From Epiperipatus broadwayi (Eukaryota > Onychophora > Udeonychophora > Euonychophora > Peripatidae), in assembly GCA_028023455.1 (NCBI GenBank), contig JAQFVV010000064.1, forward strand, positions 1,459,825 to 1,523,824: a DNA stretch of 64,000 nucleotides. The letters are read 5' to 3'. The position numbers were made by a program, and so were the translations under genes. The notes under the pieces were generated by a model. That model was not told the DNA's origin. It saw only the letters and a program-made list of their open reading frames with translations, and did no database searches. This document shows, in pieces, positions 11,561 to 28,024 of this stretch (the stretch's first letter is position 1; every line of letters begins with the position of its first letter).

Positions 11561-12540
11561 TATTCATTTTAGTAATATTGTATGTATATCTATTTGAATA
11601 TCGTATGCTTGGTCTTTGAAACCAAATAGTATATTTATATGATTAATAATATGTTAATTGTTTTGGAATGTAATATGAAGGTATTAAAATACTGTGTGTT
11701 ATTGAAAGTTATTTAGATAATTTATGAATGCTTGAGTATGCATAGCTTTGATATGATGATGAATTACCAGTATATAATTCTAGAGTATTTTGATTAGATA
11801 AAAAAAATGAACATGCTGATCTCTAAATTATTTAATATCATAAAATAAGTGAATGAATCTGTTATAAAATGAATTTTATAAAATCATTTGTATAATGAAA
11901 ATTTTGAACCTTGATTTTATATTAGATATTATCTTTGAAATGAAGTTTAGAAATTATTTTGTATAAAGTGGATATAATTTGTTTATGATGTCAAAAGAAA
12001 CTGAGTGTGGAAGATGACTTATAGTGGTTTGGGAAATTAGTTGTGAAACAAAATCCTGGGTGATAAGGATATTGAGGAAATATTATCTATGAAATATATT
12101 GTCATGAATTTATGAATAAAATACAGGTAATAGAGATCTGTATATTTTAATACATAGTTGCATTTCATTCCATAGTTCAGCAAGGGTTCAGGTAAAAGCC
12201 ATGACCAGAATTTAAGGTACATGAGAAATGTGACCTTAAGCACTGCAACCATGATATGTCATATTAGTTTGAATTACTGTCATATTCATATCCCTCACTA
12301 TAATCGCTATTTATTGCTACTGAATCTTACATCATAAATGGTGTACTTTTAAAGTAAGAAGAGAGAAAAAATTATCACAAATAATATTTATTTTAAGATG
12401 TATAAAGATAAAGGAATGATTTGATATTCTTAGTTATAGTAATAGCATCTTTCAACTGAAAAATTTTTTTGGGAAAATGAAATTAATTTCATTGGTCAAT
12501 TACCTAAAAGTCTGAAATAATGTTATTCATCAATTTCATT
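11561..12540. other. AT-rich region, no recognised gene
   Basis: Only chance ORFs were seen, and nothing recognisable. Confidence 0.45.
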
Positions 12541-12589
12541 TAGAGTATTCTTCTATTCAAAAAATTATAATCTTCAATAAATAGAACTG

Positions 12590-13015
12590 TTTTAATTTAA
12601 TTTATAAAAATCAAGTTATTTGACATTCATATTGGTTAAATGTATTAAAAACTTTAAAATAATGTTTATAACTGAAGAAAAATATAAGAAAACATTTTAA
12701 AAAGAACCTCCAGTAAAACAAAAGAATTCTATTTCAACTAATTAGTACGTGACATCACTGGTGATTTTTTTCTCTTAAAAATTACGATTTTTTATTTATT
12801 TAACATTTAAAAATCAAATTATTTTACATTCAAATTGTTAAAATGTAATGAAACATTAAAAAGAATGTTAATAACTGAAGAAAAATATAAGAAAAACATT
12901 TAAAAAATAGCCAGTGGTAAAACAAAATGTTTGTATTTCAACCAATCATTATGTGATAACAACAAGTGATTTTTTTGTCTTAGAAATTACAATCTTTGAT
13001 TATTCATTTTTGTCA
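12590..13015. repeat. Tandem repeat, two diverged units of about 215 bp
   Basis: The series caagttatttgacattcat, aactgaagaaaaatataaga, accaatca-type and tgatttttttctctta at 12612-12780 recurs in the same order at 12815-12990. A third, more diverged trace may start near 13260. It has no coding content; the ORF at 12914 is incidental. Confidence 0.6.
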
Positions 13016-15760
13016 TTTTTTCTTTGTATAAAATTCAATATTTTAAATAATCTAAATCTAGACACATTATTCATCAATATAATCACATTATTAGTCAATA
13101 TACTGTGAAAACTAATCATAAAATACTTAAATATTTATGAAAAATAGTTGCATTTTTCTAGAACATTGAATCTCATTGATATGCAAATAGTGGTCACTTG
13201 TTTTGAATGGTGGTCAAAAGCTATCCTCTTTCCCTTGATTATTTTTCTTCTAAAATTTAAAAATTTTCAAATCAAAGTTCATATTCAAGTAAATTAATGT
13301 AAAAACTTAATTATCAATGTAAAAAATTACTATAAATATATTTATTTATGTTCAAAATCCATTACGAAAGCATAAAACATACATAAAAATTTTGGTTTGA
13401 TTTCTGACTTTGACACTTAACACACGCCTAGTGGACAATGACCAAAGCTCACAGTCAGTGCTCACTGGCACTTTATAAGGGTAAAAAGGCTGTACTATAT
13501 AACAATAGACAGCAAAGAAAAATCTTTTTTTTTCAAAAATTACTACCAAAAGTGGATTTTTTGGAACTAAAATTTTAAATACGCAATTTTCTTTAAAATA
13601 AGGGTAAAGTGATGATTCTGTTCCCAAAACTGGCCGAGATATGGTGCAAGGATGGTCCCTAGGCATAATTTAATAGCGAAGGTCATTAAAAACGTTAAAT
13701 GCATATTTTTGTTTGTGAGAGAACATCTGAATGTTATTATTTTTGTAGAAATTAAAAATAGTTAAATATAACATATACAAGCAATATATGATTATTTAAG
13801 ATAACCTGTTTATTTTGTGAATATAAATTTAACAAAATTTAAAGTTATAGTGTCATTGTAAAGATTTTGTAGTAAATAACTTACAAAATCATGAAAGGAA
13901 GTTATTCTATTGAATCTATTTTGCTTTATTTACTTTTGTATTTGAATATTATACCTGGAAAGTAAAGGTAAAATATTTTGTTGGTATATGAACAAAATAC
14001 ATATTATCTTAATGTTTTTTGTGTATTAAATATTTTTAATAATTATTAGTATTAGTTTAGAGTTATAATAGTTGTGAATGTCATTATAACTTTAATTTTC
14101 TTTTGGAAATATAAAGTATACTATTATTTACGAATGATATATCTTCAATCTTATCCATTACTGATTTTTTTTTAATTATGATAGTGATAAGTACTGCTAT
14201 CTTAAGTGTGAAAGATAGTGAAAGTATTACTATCATAATGTATAATATTTTATATAATTTCTTATAATGAATAGTTAAGAATGAAGACTTTAATATTTTG
14301 TTTTATAATATTCCTTATGTAAATATTTTAATTTGCTCAATCTTTTAAAATTATATATTTAAATTTTATAAATGTATATTTTGTAAATTTAAGAATGTTT
14401 GTTAAATAATAAATTTGTTAATGTTTTGAATTTATATTGCCTTAAGAGTTTCACTACTTGCTGTGTCTGAGTATTTTTGAATCTTTGTATCCACACACAT
14501 GATTTATTAAGATTAATTGTATAATTATATTCCTGCACTTGGTTAATAAGAATATATTATTATTATTGCAGAAGATATGATTATTGCTAAACAAAAAACT
14601 TATATAATGCCAATTAAAAAAAATTATATGATATGGCAATTATATTGAGAGTATGATATTTCTGCAAATGCCAGATAAGAGTATATAAATAATATTTTAA
14701 TTTGTGAAGCACAGATAGTTGAAACTAAAATAAATTGAGAGACTGGAAATCTTTTTGCACTCAATATAATGCTTATCTGACAGCCAATCAGATGTTATGA
14801 TGGCTGTCCGAATGACGATCAACTGTATATAGGAATATAATAAAATTCTACAGCATAATATGAATATTTTCGAACTTGTGAAAAATATTTAATATTCCGC
14901 TTATAAGAGTTTTATAATTTTATTTTGTAATACTGATGGGCAGAAATTAAATGAAATGTGTTATTTTAAAGAGGCTTGGAAATATTCTATTTGTTTATTA
15001 TTATTTTGAAGTGTAGTTGAGTATATGTAAAATCCCTCATTATATTTAGCTACATTATTTTATATATTATTATTAGAAGAAGATGAATCTGAGATATTGA
15101 TAAAATTTAAGATCTAGATTAAATGATCATGTGTAGGAATTTTATTTAATGTTAGATGTGAATATTATATGCTTTATAAAAGATTAGTAATTTATTTTAC
15201 TGTTTTATAATAAATTTTATAATTTTTTAATTAGAATTTATTTTATGTGAGCCATGGGAATTTTATAAGGTAGTTTTTATAAATTAGGTAGAGATAATAT
15301 TCTTATGCCATTGAGAGTGTATCTTTCAGAGTAACTTCTTAATGTTAAGCCAACAGTGTACCTTGCTAAATGTCTCATGCAGAATTTCATAATTTTTGTT
15401 TGTATTTTTAATCAACCATTTTAGTAGTAAATAATGAATCTAGTTGTATTTTAGTTTAATATAATGATACATGGGGGTGAGTATGGAATTTGAACCTTAG
15501 TTACTTATTATTTAATTATGTTTTGACTTGGTTAATTTATAAAATGAATTATTTTAAATGTTGATTATATTAGGTGTAGTATTTTAGAAATGTAGTGTGA
15601 GCTAGTTAAAGTAGCACCTGTAATTAGTTTCTCATTTAAACCACTTGATTGTGAATTAAGGGGTGGTAATGCAAGTTAGCCGGAGTCTTTAATATTGGTA
15701 ACGATACTATATATGTATATATGTAATAATATTATAAATCGATGTCTGTATTTCTTCAAA
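13016..15760. other. Long non-coding AT-rich stretch
   Basis: The 104-codon minus-strand ORF at 13352-13666 sits in a slightly GC-richer patch but shows no motif I recognise. A short imperfect hairpin (gacagcc...ggctgtc) lies near 14780-14810. Nothing else was seen. Confidence 0.45.
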
Positions 15761-15770
15761 GCAATATACG

Positions 15771-16690
15771 GAACCTTACAATTAAATATTAGTAAATACA
15801 GTAATCAAAAATTATGAAAAGTATAAAAAATATAATCGTCACTTAGGAGCACTTTCGACTATCCTCATAGTCTTTGTCAACTAATACTTTGAAAAGTTAG
15901 CCTTCCCATAATTCCATGATGTTAGTGTTTGCTGCCTGCCTATTAATTAAGTTCTTCTTGTATTTATATATTAGCATAGCTTCCTTTATTTTTATTTTAT
16001 TGTTATTTCTTTCAATTTGCAATATTTTTACATTATTATAATTGAAATTAAAACCATATATACATGATTTATTATGGTCATAAAAAATTGAAATTAATGT
16101 ATTATTATTATCTTTACAATTTTGTTTTGTATTTTGAACTCTTTTTAATAAAAACAAGTCCTCTTTAGTTCTTTTCTTATGTACATCTCAATTCCCCAAT
16201 CTATCCACTACCATGCCTACATATTCATTCATAAATGATGCAATCATTAGAGTGATTTATTAATTTATTTAATGTAGGAGTTGCATAAAATGCAATGTCA
16301 CATACACCTTTATAAATTTTTCTTATGAAATTTGCTTGTTGATTCAAAATATATGATATTGATATCCAAATTTTTTTATTAGTAGAAGAATCAATTTTAT
16401 TATTAATATTTTTATATTTCGTAATAAAAATTTTAATAGCATTATAAATATGATTGTAATTATAGCCAACATTTAACAATTCATTAGAATACATTTCAAT
16501 ATTTGTACCTTTATATCTGATGTATATTTACAAAGATTATCATTTCTAAATAAGAAGGACTTCAAACCTGCCATTTTATGTGACATTGGTACTCTTGATT
16601 TATCTGGAATATAACCTCTTGTTGCTATTGGTTTAATAGTCATACAGTAATCTTGCTTACATCTATTTCTAGTTATCTTAAGATTGAGAA
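15771..16690 (-). pseudogene. Penelope-like element, 5'-truncated inverted copy (GIY-YIG end)
   Basis: The minus strand reads from about 16690 to 15840 and encodes the linker and endonuclease of a PLE. ORF 16225-16494 corresponds to residues M-Y-S-N-E-L-L-N-V-G-Y-N-Y of the plus-strand copy. ORF 15897-16157 carries the endonuclease core with K-I-L-Q-I-E-R-N-N-N and the terminal I-N-R-Q ... M-E-L-W. An E-Y-V-G motif lies near 16220. Frameshifts separate the parts. The copy forms the left arm of a palindrome with 17000-17965. Confidence 0.75.
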
Positions 16691-16729
16691 ACTAAATGCA
16701 CTTTAAATTTTCATATGTTTTGATTTATT

Positions 16730-17965
16730 TTAAGCTTTATTGATAAAAATATTTATGTAGTTTTTAAGAAGGATTTTTATAAAATTGGTAATGGCTGGCC
16801 AATGGGTCTGCCTACAGTTGCCCAAATATGTAATTTTGTAATTTCTCATATGAGGAAAATATTTTAGAAAAGGAATGTTATCAAAAAAATGTTTTATATT
16901 ATTGATATATCGATGATGTATTTGTTTGTGGCAAGCCAAATACAATTAAAGATTTGTTTAAAGAATTACATGATAAAAATGGCTTAAAATAGATCAAAAG
17001 TGATGAAAATTTAAGATGTGTTCAGTTTCTTAATCTTAAAATAACTAGAAATAGATGTAAGCTAGATTACTGTATGATTGTTAAACCAATAGCAACAAGG
17101 GGTTATATTTTATATAAATCAAGAGTACCAATGTCACATAAAATGACAAGTTGGAGGTCCTTATTTAGAAATGATAATCTTTGTAAATATTCATCTGATA
17201 AAAGTAAAAATATTGAAATGTATTCTAATGAATTATTAAATGTTGGTTATAATTACAATTATATTTATAATACTATTAAAAATGTTAATATGAAATATAA
17301 AAATAAAAATATTAATAATAAGGTTGATTTTTCTACTAGTAAAAAAAATTGGATTTTAATACCATATATTTCGAATCAACAAGCAAATTTCATAAGGAAA
17401 ATTTATAATGGTATATGTGACATTGCATTTTATGTATCTCCTACATTAAATAATTAATAAATAACTCTAAAGACAAAACCTCATTTATAAATAAAAATTG
17501 CATCATTTATGAATGTATGGTAGCGGCTATATAGGGGAATCGAGATGTACATTGGAAAAAAGAACTAAAGAGCACTTGCTTTTATTATAAAGGGTTTAAA
17601 ATATGAAACAAAATTGTAAAGATAATAATAATGCATCAGCTTCCATTTTTTACAACTGTAATAAATCATGTATATATGGTTTTAATTTGAATTATAATAA
17701 TTTAAAAATATTGCAAATTGAGAGAAATAACAATAAAAATAAAATAAAAGAAGGTATACTAATATATAAATACAAGCAGGACTAAATTAATTGGCAAGCA
17801 GCAAACGTTAAGATCATGGAATTATGGGGAGGTTAACCTTTCAAAGTATTAGTTGACAAAGATTATGAGGATAGTCGAAAGTGCTCCTAAGTGACAATTA
17901 TATTTTTTGTACTTTTCAAAATTTTTGATTACTCTATTTACTAATATTTAATTATAAGATTCCAT
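16730..17965 (+). pseudogene. Penelope-like element, RT core plus GIY-YIG endonuclease
   Basis: The plus strand gives N-G-W-P-M-G-L-P (about 16790-16813, RT motif B), then Y-I-D-D (16906-16917, catalytic motif C) preceded by an in-frame TGA, then F-L-N-L-K-I. The 127-codon ORF 17074-17457 covers the thumb and linker, and ORF 17603-17785 covers the endonuclease end (E-R-N-N-N-K ... K-E-G-I-L-I-Y). PLEs are reverse transcriptase elements that pair an RT with a GIY-YIG nuclease. Here the RT start is missing and several stops are present, so it is inactive. The segment from about 17000 on is the reverse complement of 15771-16690. Confidence 0.8.
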
Positions 17966-20385
17966 ATATATATATATATTAGTTAATACTATAGTTAATT
18001 AACATTATATGACAATAATATGAATATGCAATAAAATTAAAATCTTCATATATTTTAGAAATTTGAATGTCATTATACTGAGGGAATGTAACTGTCATAA
18101 TTTAAACTTTTCTTATGTTGTGAATTAAAAAAAACAACATTTAATTAGATGTTAATTTGTGCATAATTTATTGTAAATTTTACAATTACTTGAATATATT
18201 CTTAATATTTTCTAGTAGAGCATTTATAAATTCGATGGATATTATCACAATCATTTTAAAAATCCAAATTAACCACTTTAGAGTTTAATGGTTGTTAATA
18301 TCAACCTCTTAGCTCAAAAGTAATGATTTCCTTAAAATAAACATTATGCTCATATAATATGTTGTCCACTAGAATTTTTAGCTTAAAACATTTTAATCTA
18401 TAATCTTTTCCCAATACATATGTACAAGAACTTTGAATTTTTTTACTTTTTTGAGTACTTCCTATGTACTAATAAATAGTTTCCACTATTTTGAAATATG
18501 ATGAGTTCATATTTCTTTATATTCATTTTTCATATAAAAATTGTTTGGAATAGTTAAATAGAAGTAAGACTTTACAAGTGCATTACTAATTATTCACTTT
18601 GGGCCATAGTTGTTGGTCCCTGGCAACATGTATATTAAAGATTTCAAGGGAAAATATCAATTATTTATTAATGTATTCCATAAGAAATTAAGTATTAATT
18701 GTCTAAATTTTGAGAATGTGTTGTTGAAACAAAAAATACATGAAAAAATTATTGATGTATTTAACAATTACAAAAAAGTACAGTTAGAATTTATAATATA
18801 TTCAAGTAGAATGCCATTTCTTTGCATTTTGTGAGCTGGACTTCTGAAATAACTTAGTCATATATTTGTTCAATTGAACATTACTTCCCAAATATTTCAT
18901 TAAGATCGACTATATATCTTTTTAATTCATGACTCTTTGTCTACGATAATTATCCTATATCATATTTTGAAGAATCCTTATCACTAATTTTATAACTATG
19001 TTTCCATTACCATTATTAAATATTTATTCTACTTTAATGGTATTATTTTAAGTACAGCAGCCTAACTAAAGTATCTTAAGGCACATCATATTTATTAATT
19101 TCTTTATTGGTCTTTTGTATATGTGTATGGAAGGGGGGTCAGATTAATGGAGATATCTTTAACTCATTGCCACAGCATACAGCAATTACCCAGATAAAAA
19201 TTCTGTCACAGATATTATTCTAATAAATTGATTTCTCATTGTGCTATTTTGTCAAAATCACAACTAAAACATTCAGATCGATTAAATCTGTGTTTTTTTT
19301 CTAAGGCTGATGGAATTAGTACTTTGCACATTTATGCATATATCTCTGTACAAAAATATAAATTGGAATTGTCATTAAAGAATAATTAAATATGTGGTTT
19401 ATTGCTTGGAATTTTTTAAGAAATTTAAGACTTTGGAGTGATAGATGTTGGATGAGCTACATACTTTTATTTCAGAATCAGATCCTTTTCCATTGAACAA
19501 AATCACTCAGAATAGAGTTTAAATTGAAGTGTTTGTAATTAAATGATACAATGTTGTAATTGAAACAAACAATCTCATTATTGTAATTAATCTCCCAAAT
19601 TAATGATGAGATAAAAAGTTCACAGTGATGAGTTTTTATGTTAATTTAAAAGAGCAGAACATACTATTTACTAGATACCACATACTTACTTTTATTTTAG
19701 AAAATAACACTGAAATACAGGCTACTAATGGAGTTTTTACATTTAGACCACAGGATGACCAAATTTGATGGTCATAATATTAGATCATAAAAGGCTAGGT
19801 ATTTCTTTTGATATAGAAACTATTTTGTGTGTATCTTTTTGTACCATTTAAATAATTTTTCTATGTTATCTTATTGACTTTAGTGTTCAAATTGATATAG
19901 GGCCCATCTCACACTACCAATCATCTTTATCCCTAATCTAATGGCAGCAATAGTATTATATATATTTGTGTGACCTAATGGTAGCAATATATTTGTATAA
20001 CCCTATTTTTACTTTCAATTAGACATACCATAATTCTTTCTCAGATCTTTGTTTATCTGTGAAAAAGTGCATAAGTATAGAAAATATGTACATTTTTAGC
20101 ATTGAAAAAAAGTCAACATGGGCAGATTTACTAAACCAGGAATTTTTGATTGTGATATTTTATGAAGCATTACAACCAATAAGCCTTTTTAGGGTTATAT
20201 TTAAGATAGGAATTGTATCCAGCAAACAGTGCATATAAAGACACCATGATTTACAATTCCTACTGTTTCATTCCTTCTTCACACATACATATAATTATTT
20301 CATGGGGTTGATTCTAAAATACCTCTCCAGGCTAAATAGTTGCTCTTATATGTGACTCTCCAGTATGATCATAAAAACATTCTAA
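17966..20385. other. AT-rich region, no recognised gene
   Basis: ORF 18610-18834 is lysine-rich and unlike any family I know. No repeat or RNA gene was recognised. Confidence 0.45.
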
Positions 20386-20389
20386 TTTT

Positions 20390-20830
20390 TAAGAATTGAT
20401 TCACCAGGCTGGGTATATTGACCTTCACATCCCTACTCTTCTCCTGAGTTCTTACTTTCAACTCTATGATTTGTTGTGCCAGGCTATTCACTTTTTCTTG
20501 CACAATATTTATTATGATCTAATTTTCATGGCAGACTGAATCCACACATTCTTGTATTTGTTTTTCTATACTATAGAGGTTTTTTTTATTTTCCTATTTG
20601 TTGCTACTATTTATCTATCTCTATTTCTTCAACTTTGCCATTAAGACTGTCTGTTTCTACATATGGTCTTTGAGACACTTCTTTCATCCTTTTTTCTATT
20701 CTTTCTTCCCAATGTTTTTGACTTTTTTTAACCTTTTAATCATTTCCTTATTTTCCTTCATTATTTCTTTTATTTACCTAGCATTCCTTAATTAAATTCA
20801 CTCAAATGCATTGTTTTAGTTTTAAAAAAA
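20390..20830 (-). pseudogene. Possible gag-like coiled-coil remnant
   Basis: Minus-strand frames give charged heptad-like stretches (W-E-E-R-I-E-K-R-M-K-E-V and L-N-G-K-V-E-E-I-E-I). These resemble the coiled-coil part of LTR-retrotransposon gag proteins. No zinc knuckle, protease or pol is seen beside it. The call rests on composition and may be chance. Confidence 0.2.
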
Positions 20831-22490
20831 TTTGATATGGCTCTATCTTTTTTTAACTCTCTTTAACAATGTATCATTTTACTTAAAAAAGAGAAAATTA
20901 ATATTTAATAAGTAATATTATGTTTTTAACTCTTTCTAATATTGTGTTGATTTATTTCAAATAACTACTACTTAATCATTAATATTATATTTTCCGATCC
21001 ACCTTTCCCTATTGCCTTTTTTTCTCTTTGATTATTTGATTGTGCTTTTGTCTCCTTATATCTATTTCTGTCTATCTTTTCCCCCATATCCCCACTTTTT
21101 TATTTCTATACATGTGGAGTTTTGTTTTTTAAAAAAATTCTCCTCATTCTTGTTTTCATAAAGAATTATCTACCTACAAAGTATGAGTATCTTTCTGGTC
21201 ATGTTGATTTATATATTTTTTTTCTTTTTTAGATTATGAGGTTTTTTATAGCTTCACTTTGGAGCCACTATTGCACTGCATCATTGCTTTTTCTATATTT
21301 TATTCAGATGTACACTATTCATACATTTATATAGAATACCCAAATGACTGAAGGGGTTTTAATAAATATGTTTATGGTTCAATATTGGTATGACCAAATC
21401 ATATCCTCTAGAAACTACTAATATAATTCATTACTTAAAAGACAGTTATATTTCCTGGACATCCAAACTTTGAGTGCTAATATTTGGCATTTTATTTGAA
21501 TTAGCAATAATTATTCTGTAAACTCTTGTTGGCATTTTTTTTTTTATAGGTTCCAATGTCAATGATGGTTCATTGAACACACTGTCTGAAGTTTCTAACT
21601 CACATTTACTTATAAAATGTTTTTTTATTTTATTTAGATTCTAAGCTAATTGCATGTATTGATATTTATTCAATGAGGTAATGAAAATTATGAAGATTTC
21701 TGATTTAAATGTTCAAAGTAAAATTTAATTAACAAACAACACAAATTGCAAAAGTGCAAAGTATTCATTTATTTGCTAATTTGAAAAATCATACCAACAT
21801 ATACATGCGACACTCAATGGTTAATGATTATAATTTTAAAAGCATGTTTTACATAAGACATATAAATACTAAATGAAGATACAAATAAAGCTTATATATT
21901 ATCTACACATTATAAAAACTAGGATGACAAATATAATTTAGATTAATAAGAAAGTTCTCTGTATGAAAGCTCTTATTCAGTTTGAAGTTTTTATGAAGAG
22001 TTTATCATATTTGATTATGAATAGGATCAAGTAAAAATTCATAACATTCTAACTGTGAATGTTTTTTTTTCTTTAATCAAAATACGTTTGAGATATTTAA
22101 CATGGCCATGAATTTTGTCTGTTATGGAGTGGTTTATTATTGTGTAGGTAGAGATTTACAATGTGATATAAGCATAGCAGTGGACATCAAGACAGAATTT
22201 TGGTAGCAGGATCAGATGGCACCAGTGAATGTAGCTGGTTTTTAGCCACACATTTGGGCTTTTACTGCTGCGATGATGAATGTTTCCATGTAGTCACACA
22301 TCTTAATAAATTTATCTGCTATTTGCAGCTCTACTATTCTCCCTGTAAAAAGATAGTTAATTTATTTATAATGTTTTTTGGGTCGCTTTTTATACTTCTC
22401 TCCTGTCTCCTACACATTTACTGCACCACAGCCTTTTCATCTTTTTTTCTGGGAATTCAATCCTCACATTTTGTTGTTTTCAATTACTTT
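20831..22490. other. AT-rich region, no recognised gene
   Basis: There are T-rich tracts. A 119-codon ORF from 22200 runs into the snap-back at 22520 and is hydrophobic only because its bases are T-rich. I do not call it a gene. Confidence 0.45.
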
Positions 22491-22519
22491 ATTTTAAAAT
22501 TATTTACAAAGTCAACTTT

Positions 22520-22719
22520 AATATTTACTGAGGCTATAATCTCGATAATATACGTATAAATGCGATAGTAGGGACCTCTACAGGTGTTTTAACCACAAGC
22601 TTACGCTATGGAAGAAAAGAGGGCCTCCATAGCGTAAGCTTGTGGTTAAAACACCTGTAGAGGCCCCTACTTTCGCATTTTATACGCATATTATCGAGGT
22701 TATAGCCTCAGTAAATATT
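22520..22719. mobile_element. Snap-back (fold-back) element, about 92-bp arms
   Basis: The arm 22520-22611 pairs almost perfectly with 22626-22719 around a 14-base loop. It includes a long uninterrupted stretch around caccacaag/cttgtggtt and gacctctacaggtg. The flanks carry an imperfect direct repeat (ttacaaagtcaactttaat type, about 22502 and 22755). The near-identity of the arms implies recent origin or arm-to-arm correction. It is most like a fold-back MITE. If transcribed, it would give a long dsRNA hairpin. Confidence 0.75.
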
Positions 22720-22779
22720 ACTTACGTAATCAATGTGCGTTTAATAAATTTATAATTACAAAGTCAATTTTAGTAAAGA

Positions 22780-24160
22780 TTTTGAGCTCCTCACAGCTGA
22801 ACAAACTACATACTTTACAAAAAAATGTAAAATTATGTTTGATGAACAATTTATTTATATACTTTCTTATTTTTTTTTATATAAACTTTAAAATTACAAA
22901 TATCCGAATTACTTTTATTGTGTATAGACATTCCAATTGGTCATCTTTAATTAGAGTGAAGATTTTTAAAAAAATATATATCACCTTCTTTCTTTCTCTA
23001 ATAGAAAGTTGTTAGAACAAATATCTATTTTAATTACACTTTTTTTTCTTTTCCTTTCTGGGTGGTCACACACCCATATTTTTATTACTGATAGCTAAAA
23101 TACAATTATGAATATTGTTATTTATTGCAGCAATCTTCCCTCCCTCGCTGAATGCCAATACACATTCCACCATATTAACAGAACAATAAATATATATTAT
23201 GTTTTATATTTTATCTGTTATATTTTGTTTTTCTATACTATGTTTTATCTCCTATATTTTAAACTCCTCAAATTTTTTTTTTATATGGAAGTTATATTAC
23301 TGTATTATATATTTGTTATTTATTGAACAAATAAATAAGATTATCGTTGACTCCTTTTCTCAATAAAAGTTATAGCAAAGTCTTGAAGATGGTATAAACA
23401 CTGATTCTTTTTCATCTTAGTTTTATTAATATCTACATTCTATCTAAAACAATTATAAAGAAAAAAGAAGTAGTATTATAAAAGATATCAATTAAAAAGA
23501 TTTTTACCTTTTTGGGGGGCAATATGAGATAAAATGATAAACAAAATGATGCTTGTTTTTTCCATATTTTATTGATGAAAGATCTGAAAATAAATATAAC
23601 ATTACATTTATTACATCTCCACTTTAGAGTGTTTTCTTTTGTTTCTGAAGCCGTACTGCGCTTTGAATCTATAATAACTATTTATTAGAGGATTAAACTT
23701 GTTTTGAATAAAAGTAATAATGAGCAATGCTTCAGATTTTAAATTAAGAAAGGTGATACAAAAATAATTTTTAACACTTATTGTATAATGTATAATAACT
23801 AATTGAACATTAATGTGTTAGTTATATTAATACAATACTCACTAATATCAAAGTAATCCACTTTGCAGATGATAAATGAAAAAAAATTTTTTTTGCTTAG
23901 TTAAGATCTTATATGAATGATAATCTGCTCAAATTTAATAAGTTTGCCAAAAGACAGAACAAAACAAAAACAAATTTTTAATGTAAAAAGTATATTATTC
24001 AGCATTAATAATATATTATGAAAATAAGTAGATATTAATTTGATTTTGTGAGTTTAAATTAAAAATATTCAAATGAGCTATGAGGACATCTCTCTCTCTA
24101 TCTGAGTTGATAATCATTCTAATAATCTTTAGTATTTATTCCATATAAGATCTTGTATAA
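22780..24160. other. AT-rich region, no recognised gene
   Basis: Only chance ORFs rich in Phe, Ile and Tyr codons were seen. Confidence 0.45.
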
Positions 24161-24173
24161 CAGATGAAGATGA

Positions 24174-24420
24174 TAAACATCACATGATCACTATTTATTA
24201 TGCTTGCTTATAACTTATTAAAACAGGCAAAACTCACTATATGTAGGTGCAGTGCTCTTAGATCCAAGGCTCCTCACTGATGAAGGCCACAAGACAGAAA
24301 CTAGTCTGGGATATGGGATGAGTAGCCACTAGATGGGGATTTTTATGCACAAGCTTTCTGGCATCCATTGATTACTTTAACTTGCTGTGTGTGGCAATAA
24401 TAGTGAGTTTTGCCTGTTTT
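24174..24420 (+). mobile_element. Hammerhead-family retroelement copy, 5'-inverted
   Basis: The element is flanked by an exact 12-bp target duplication, agatgaagatga (24162-24173 and 24421-24432). The first 67 bp are the family head in reverse (acatcacatgatcactat). The rest runs forward through the hammerhead region to the family 3' end. The head's inner end and the 3' end are perfect 21-22 bp inverted repeats (aaaacaggcaaaactcacta type). These strings differ from those of other copies yet match each other within the copy. Confidence 0.75.
24271..24312 (+). ncRNA. Hammerhead ribozyme motif, partly decayed
   Basis: Core CTGATGA (24277-24283), GAAAC (24297-24301) and GTC (24304-24306) are intact. 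Stem I has lost a G and keeps four pairs. Stem II has a mutated strand (gac for gcc). Confidence 0.45.
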
Positions 24421-24432
24421 AGATGAAGATGA

Positions 24433-25325
24433 ATTTAAATCCTAATCATTTTAAAAATCTTTAGCTGATATAGGATATGTAATAATAAAATGAATACAAT
24501 ATTTCAAACTATATGGAAAATATCAGAAGTGATGATCTTCACATAATATACCTCTTTGCTAGATTACCAAAAAAAAACCCCATAACTTTATAGGAAATTA
24601 TAGAAAAGACAAATCTAACAAATGATATAATTTAGACAGGACTTCAATCAAATTCATACATGAACATAATCTCCTTTACATGTTATTTTTGTCTGTATTA
24701 CTTGTTGTGAAAAGAAATGTGAATGATAATTTATATTTATTTAACAATCATTGCAATACTATTAACAGTTTCTGCAAACTTTATCATATCCACTGCTTGA
24801 CATATAGCTTGATAGTTAATGACATTGAAGGAGATTTTATTTACATGTATATTTGGTTAAAAATTCTTTATGAATAATATTGCCTGCCAATTTCATCATC
24901 ATTATAAGTTCCAGGAAAGCAGCTATAAATCATGATTTTACAATTGCATGGCAATTTAACAAAAAATGGATTAATATTTACAGAATTCTGAAAAATGTCT
25001 TGCTTCTGATGCTTTACATATAATTTTAGTAAATTGTAGCTATTATATATTTGATATTAGATTTTAACTCACAAAGGTTTTAATACTGCGCAGAAATTAG
25101 TTCTATCTGATTTAGTTTAATGTATAGCCATATGAGGTTGATTTGAAGTTTGTTTAGAATTATATCATGTTAGGTTAGCCATCATTATAAGTTTCAACAA
25201 AGCATATGTGGGTGATCATTTTATATTTTTTGACAAGAATGAATATTAATATTAATAATATTCTAGAAAGTTTATCACTTCAAGTGTTATACACATAGAC
25301 ATCGTGTGTGTATATATATATATAT
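24433..25325. other. AT-rich region, no recognised gene
   Basis: Nothing was recognised. It ends in a (TG)(TA) microsatellite at 25304-25325. Confidence 0.45.
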
Positions 25326-27927
<2,602 letters not shown>

Positions 27928-28024
27928 ATATATGTATATATATATATGTTAATTCTAATATTTTCACAGATAAAAGATGTCATATTATTATTATTTGTGG
28001 GATATTCCATGTAGTGAAATAGCT

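Noticed and set aside
13352-13666. 104-codon minus-strand ORF
   Set aside because: There are no recognised motifs, and the composition is not clearly coding. It is most likely a chance frame in a GC-richer patch.
15841-15900. gactat-gagg-atagtc hairpin followed by gaaag at the PLE end
   Set aside because: It looks ribozyme-like, but the CTGANGA core is absent and the stretch is part of the PLE coding end.
22200-22559. 119-codon ORF, Cys- and Phe-rich
   Set aside because: It resembles no protein, its hydrophobic part is T-rich DNA, and it ends inside a snap-back element.
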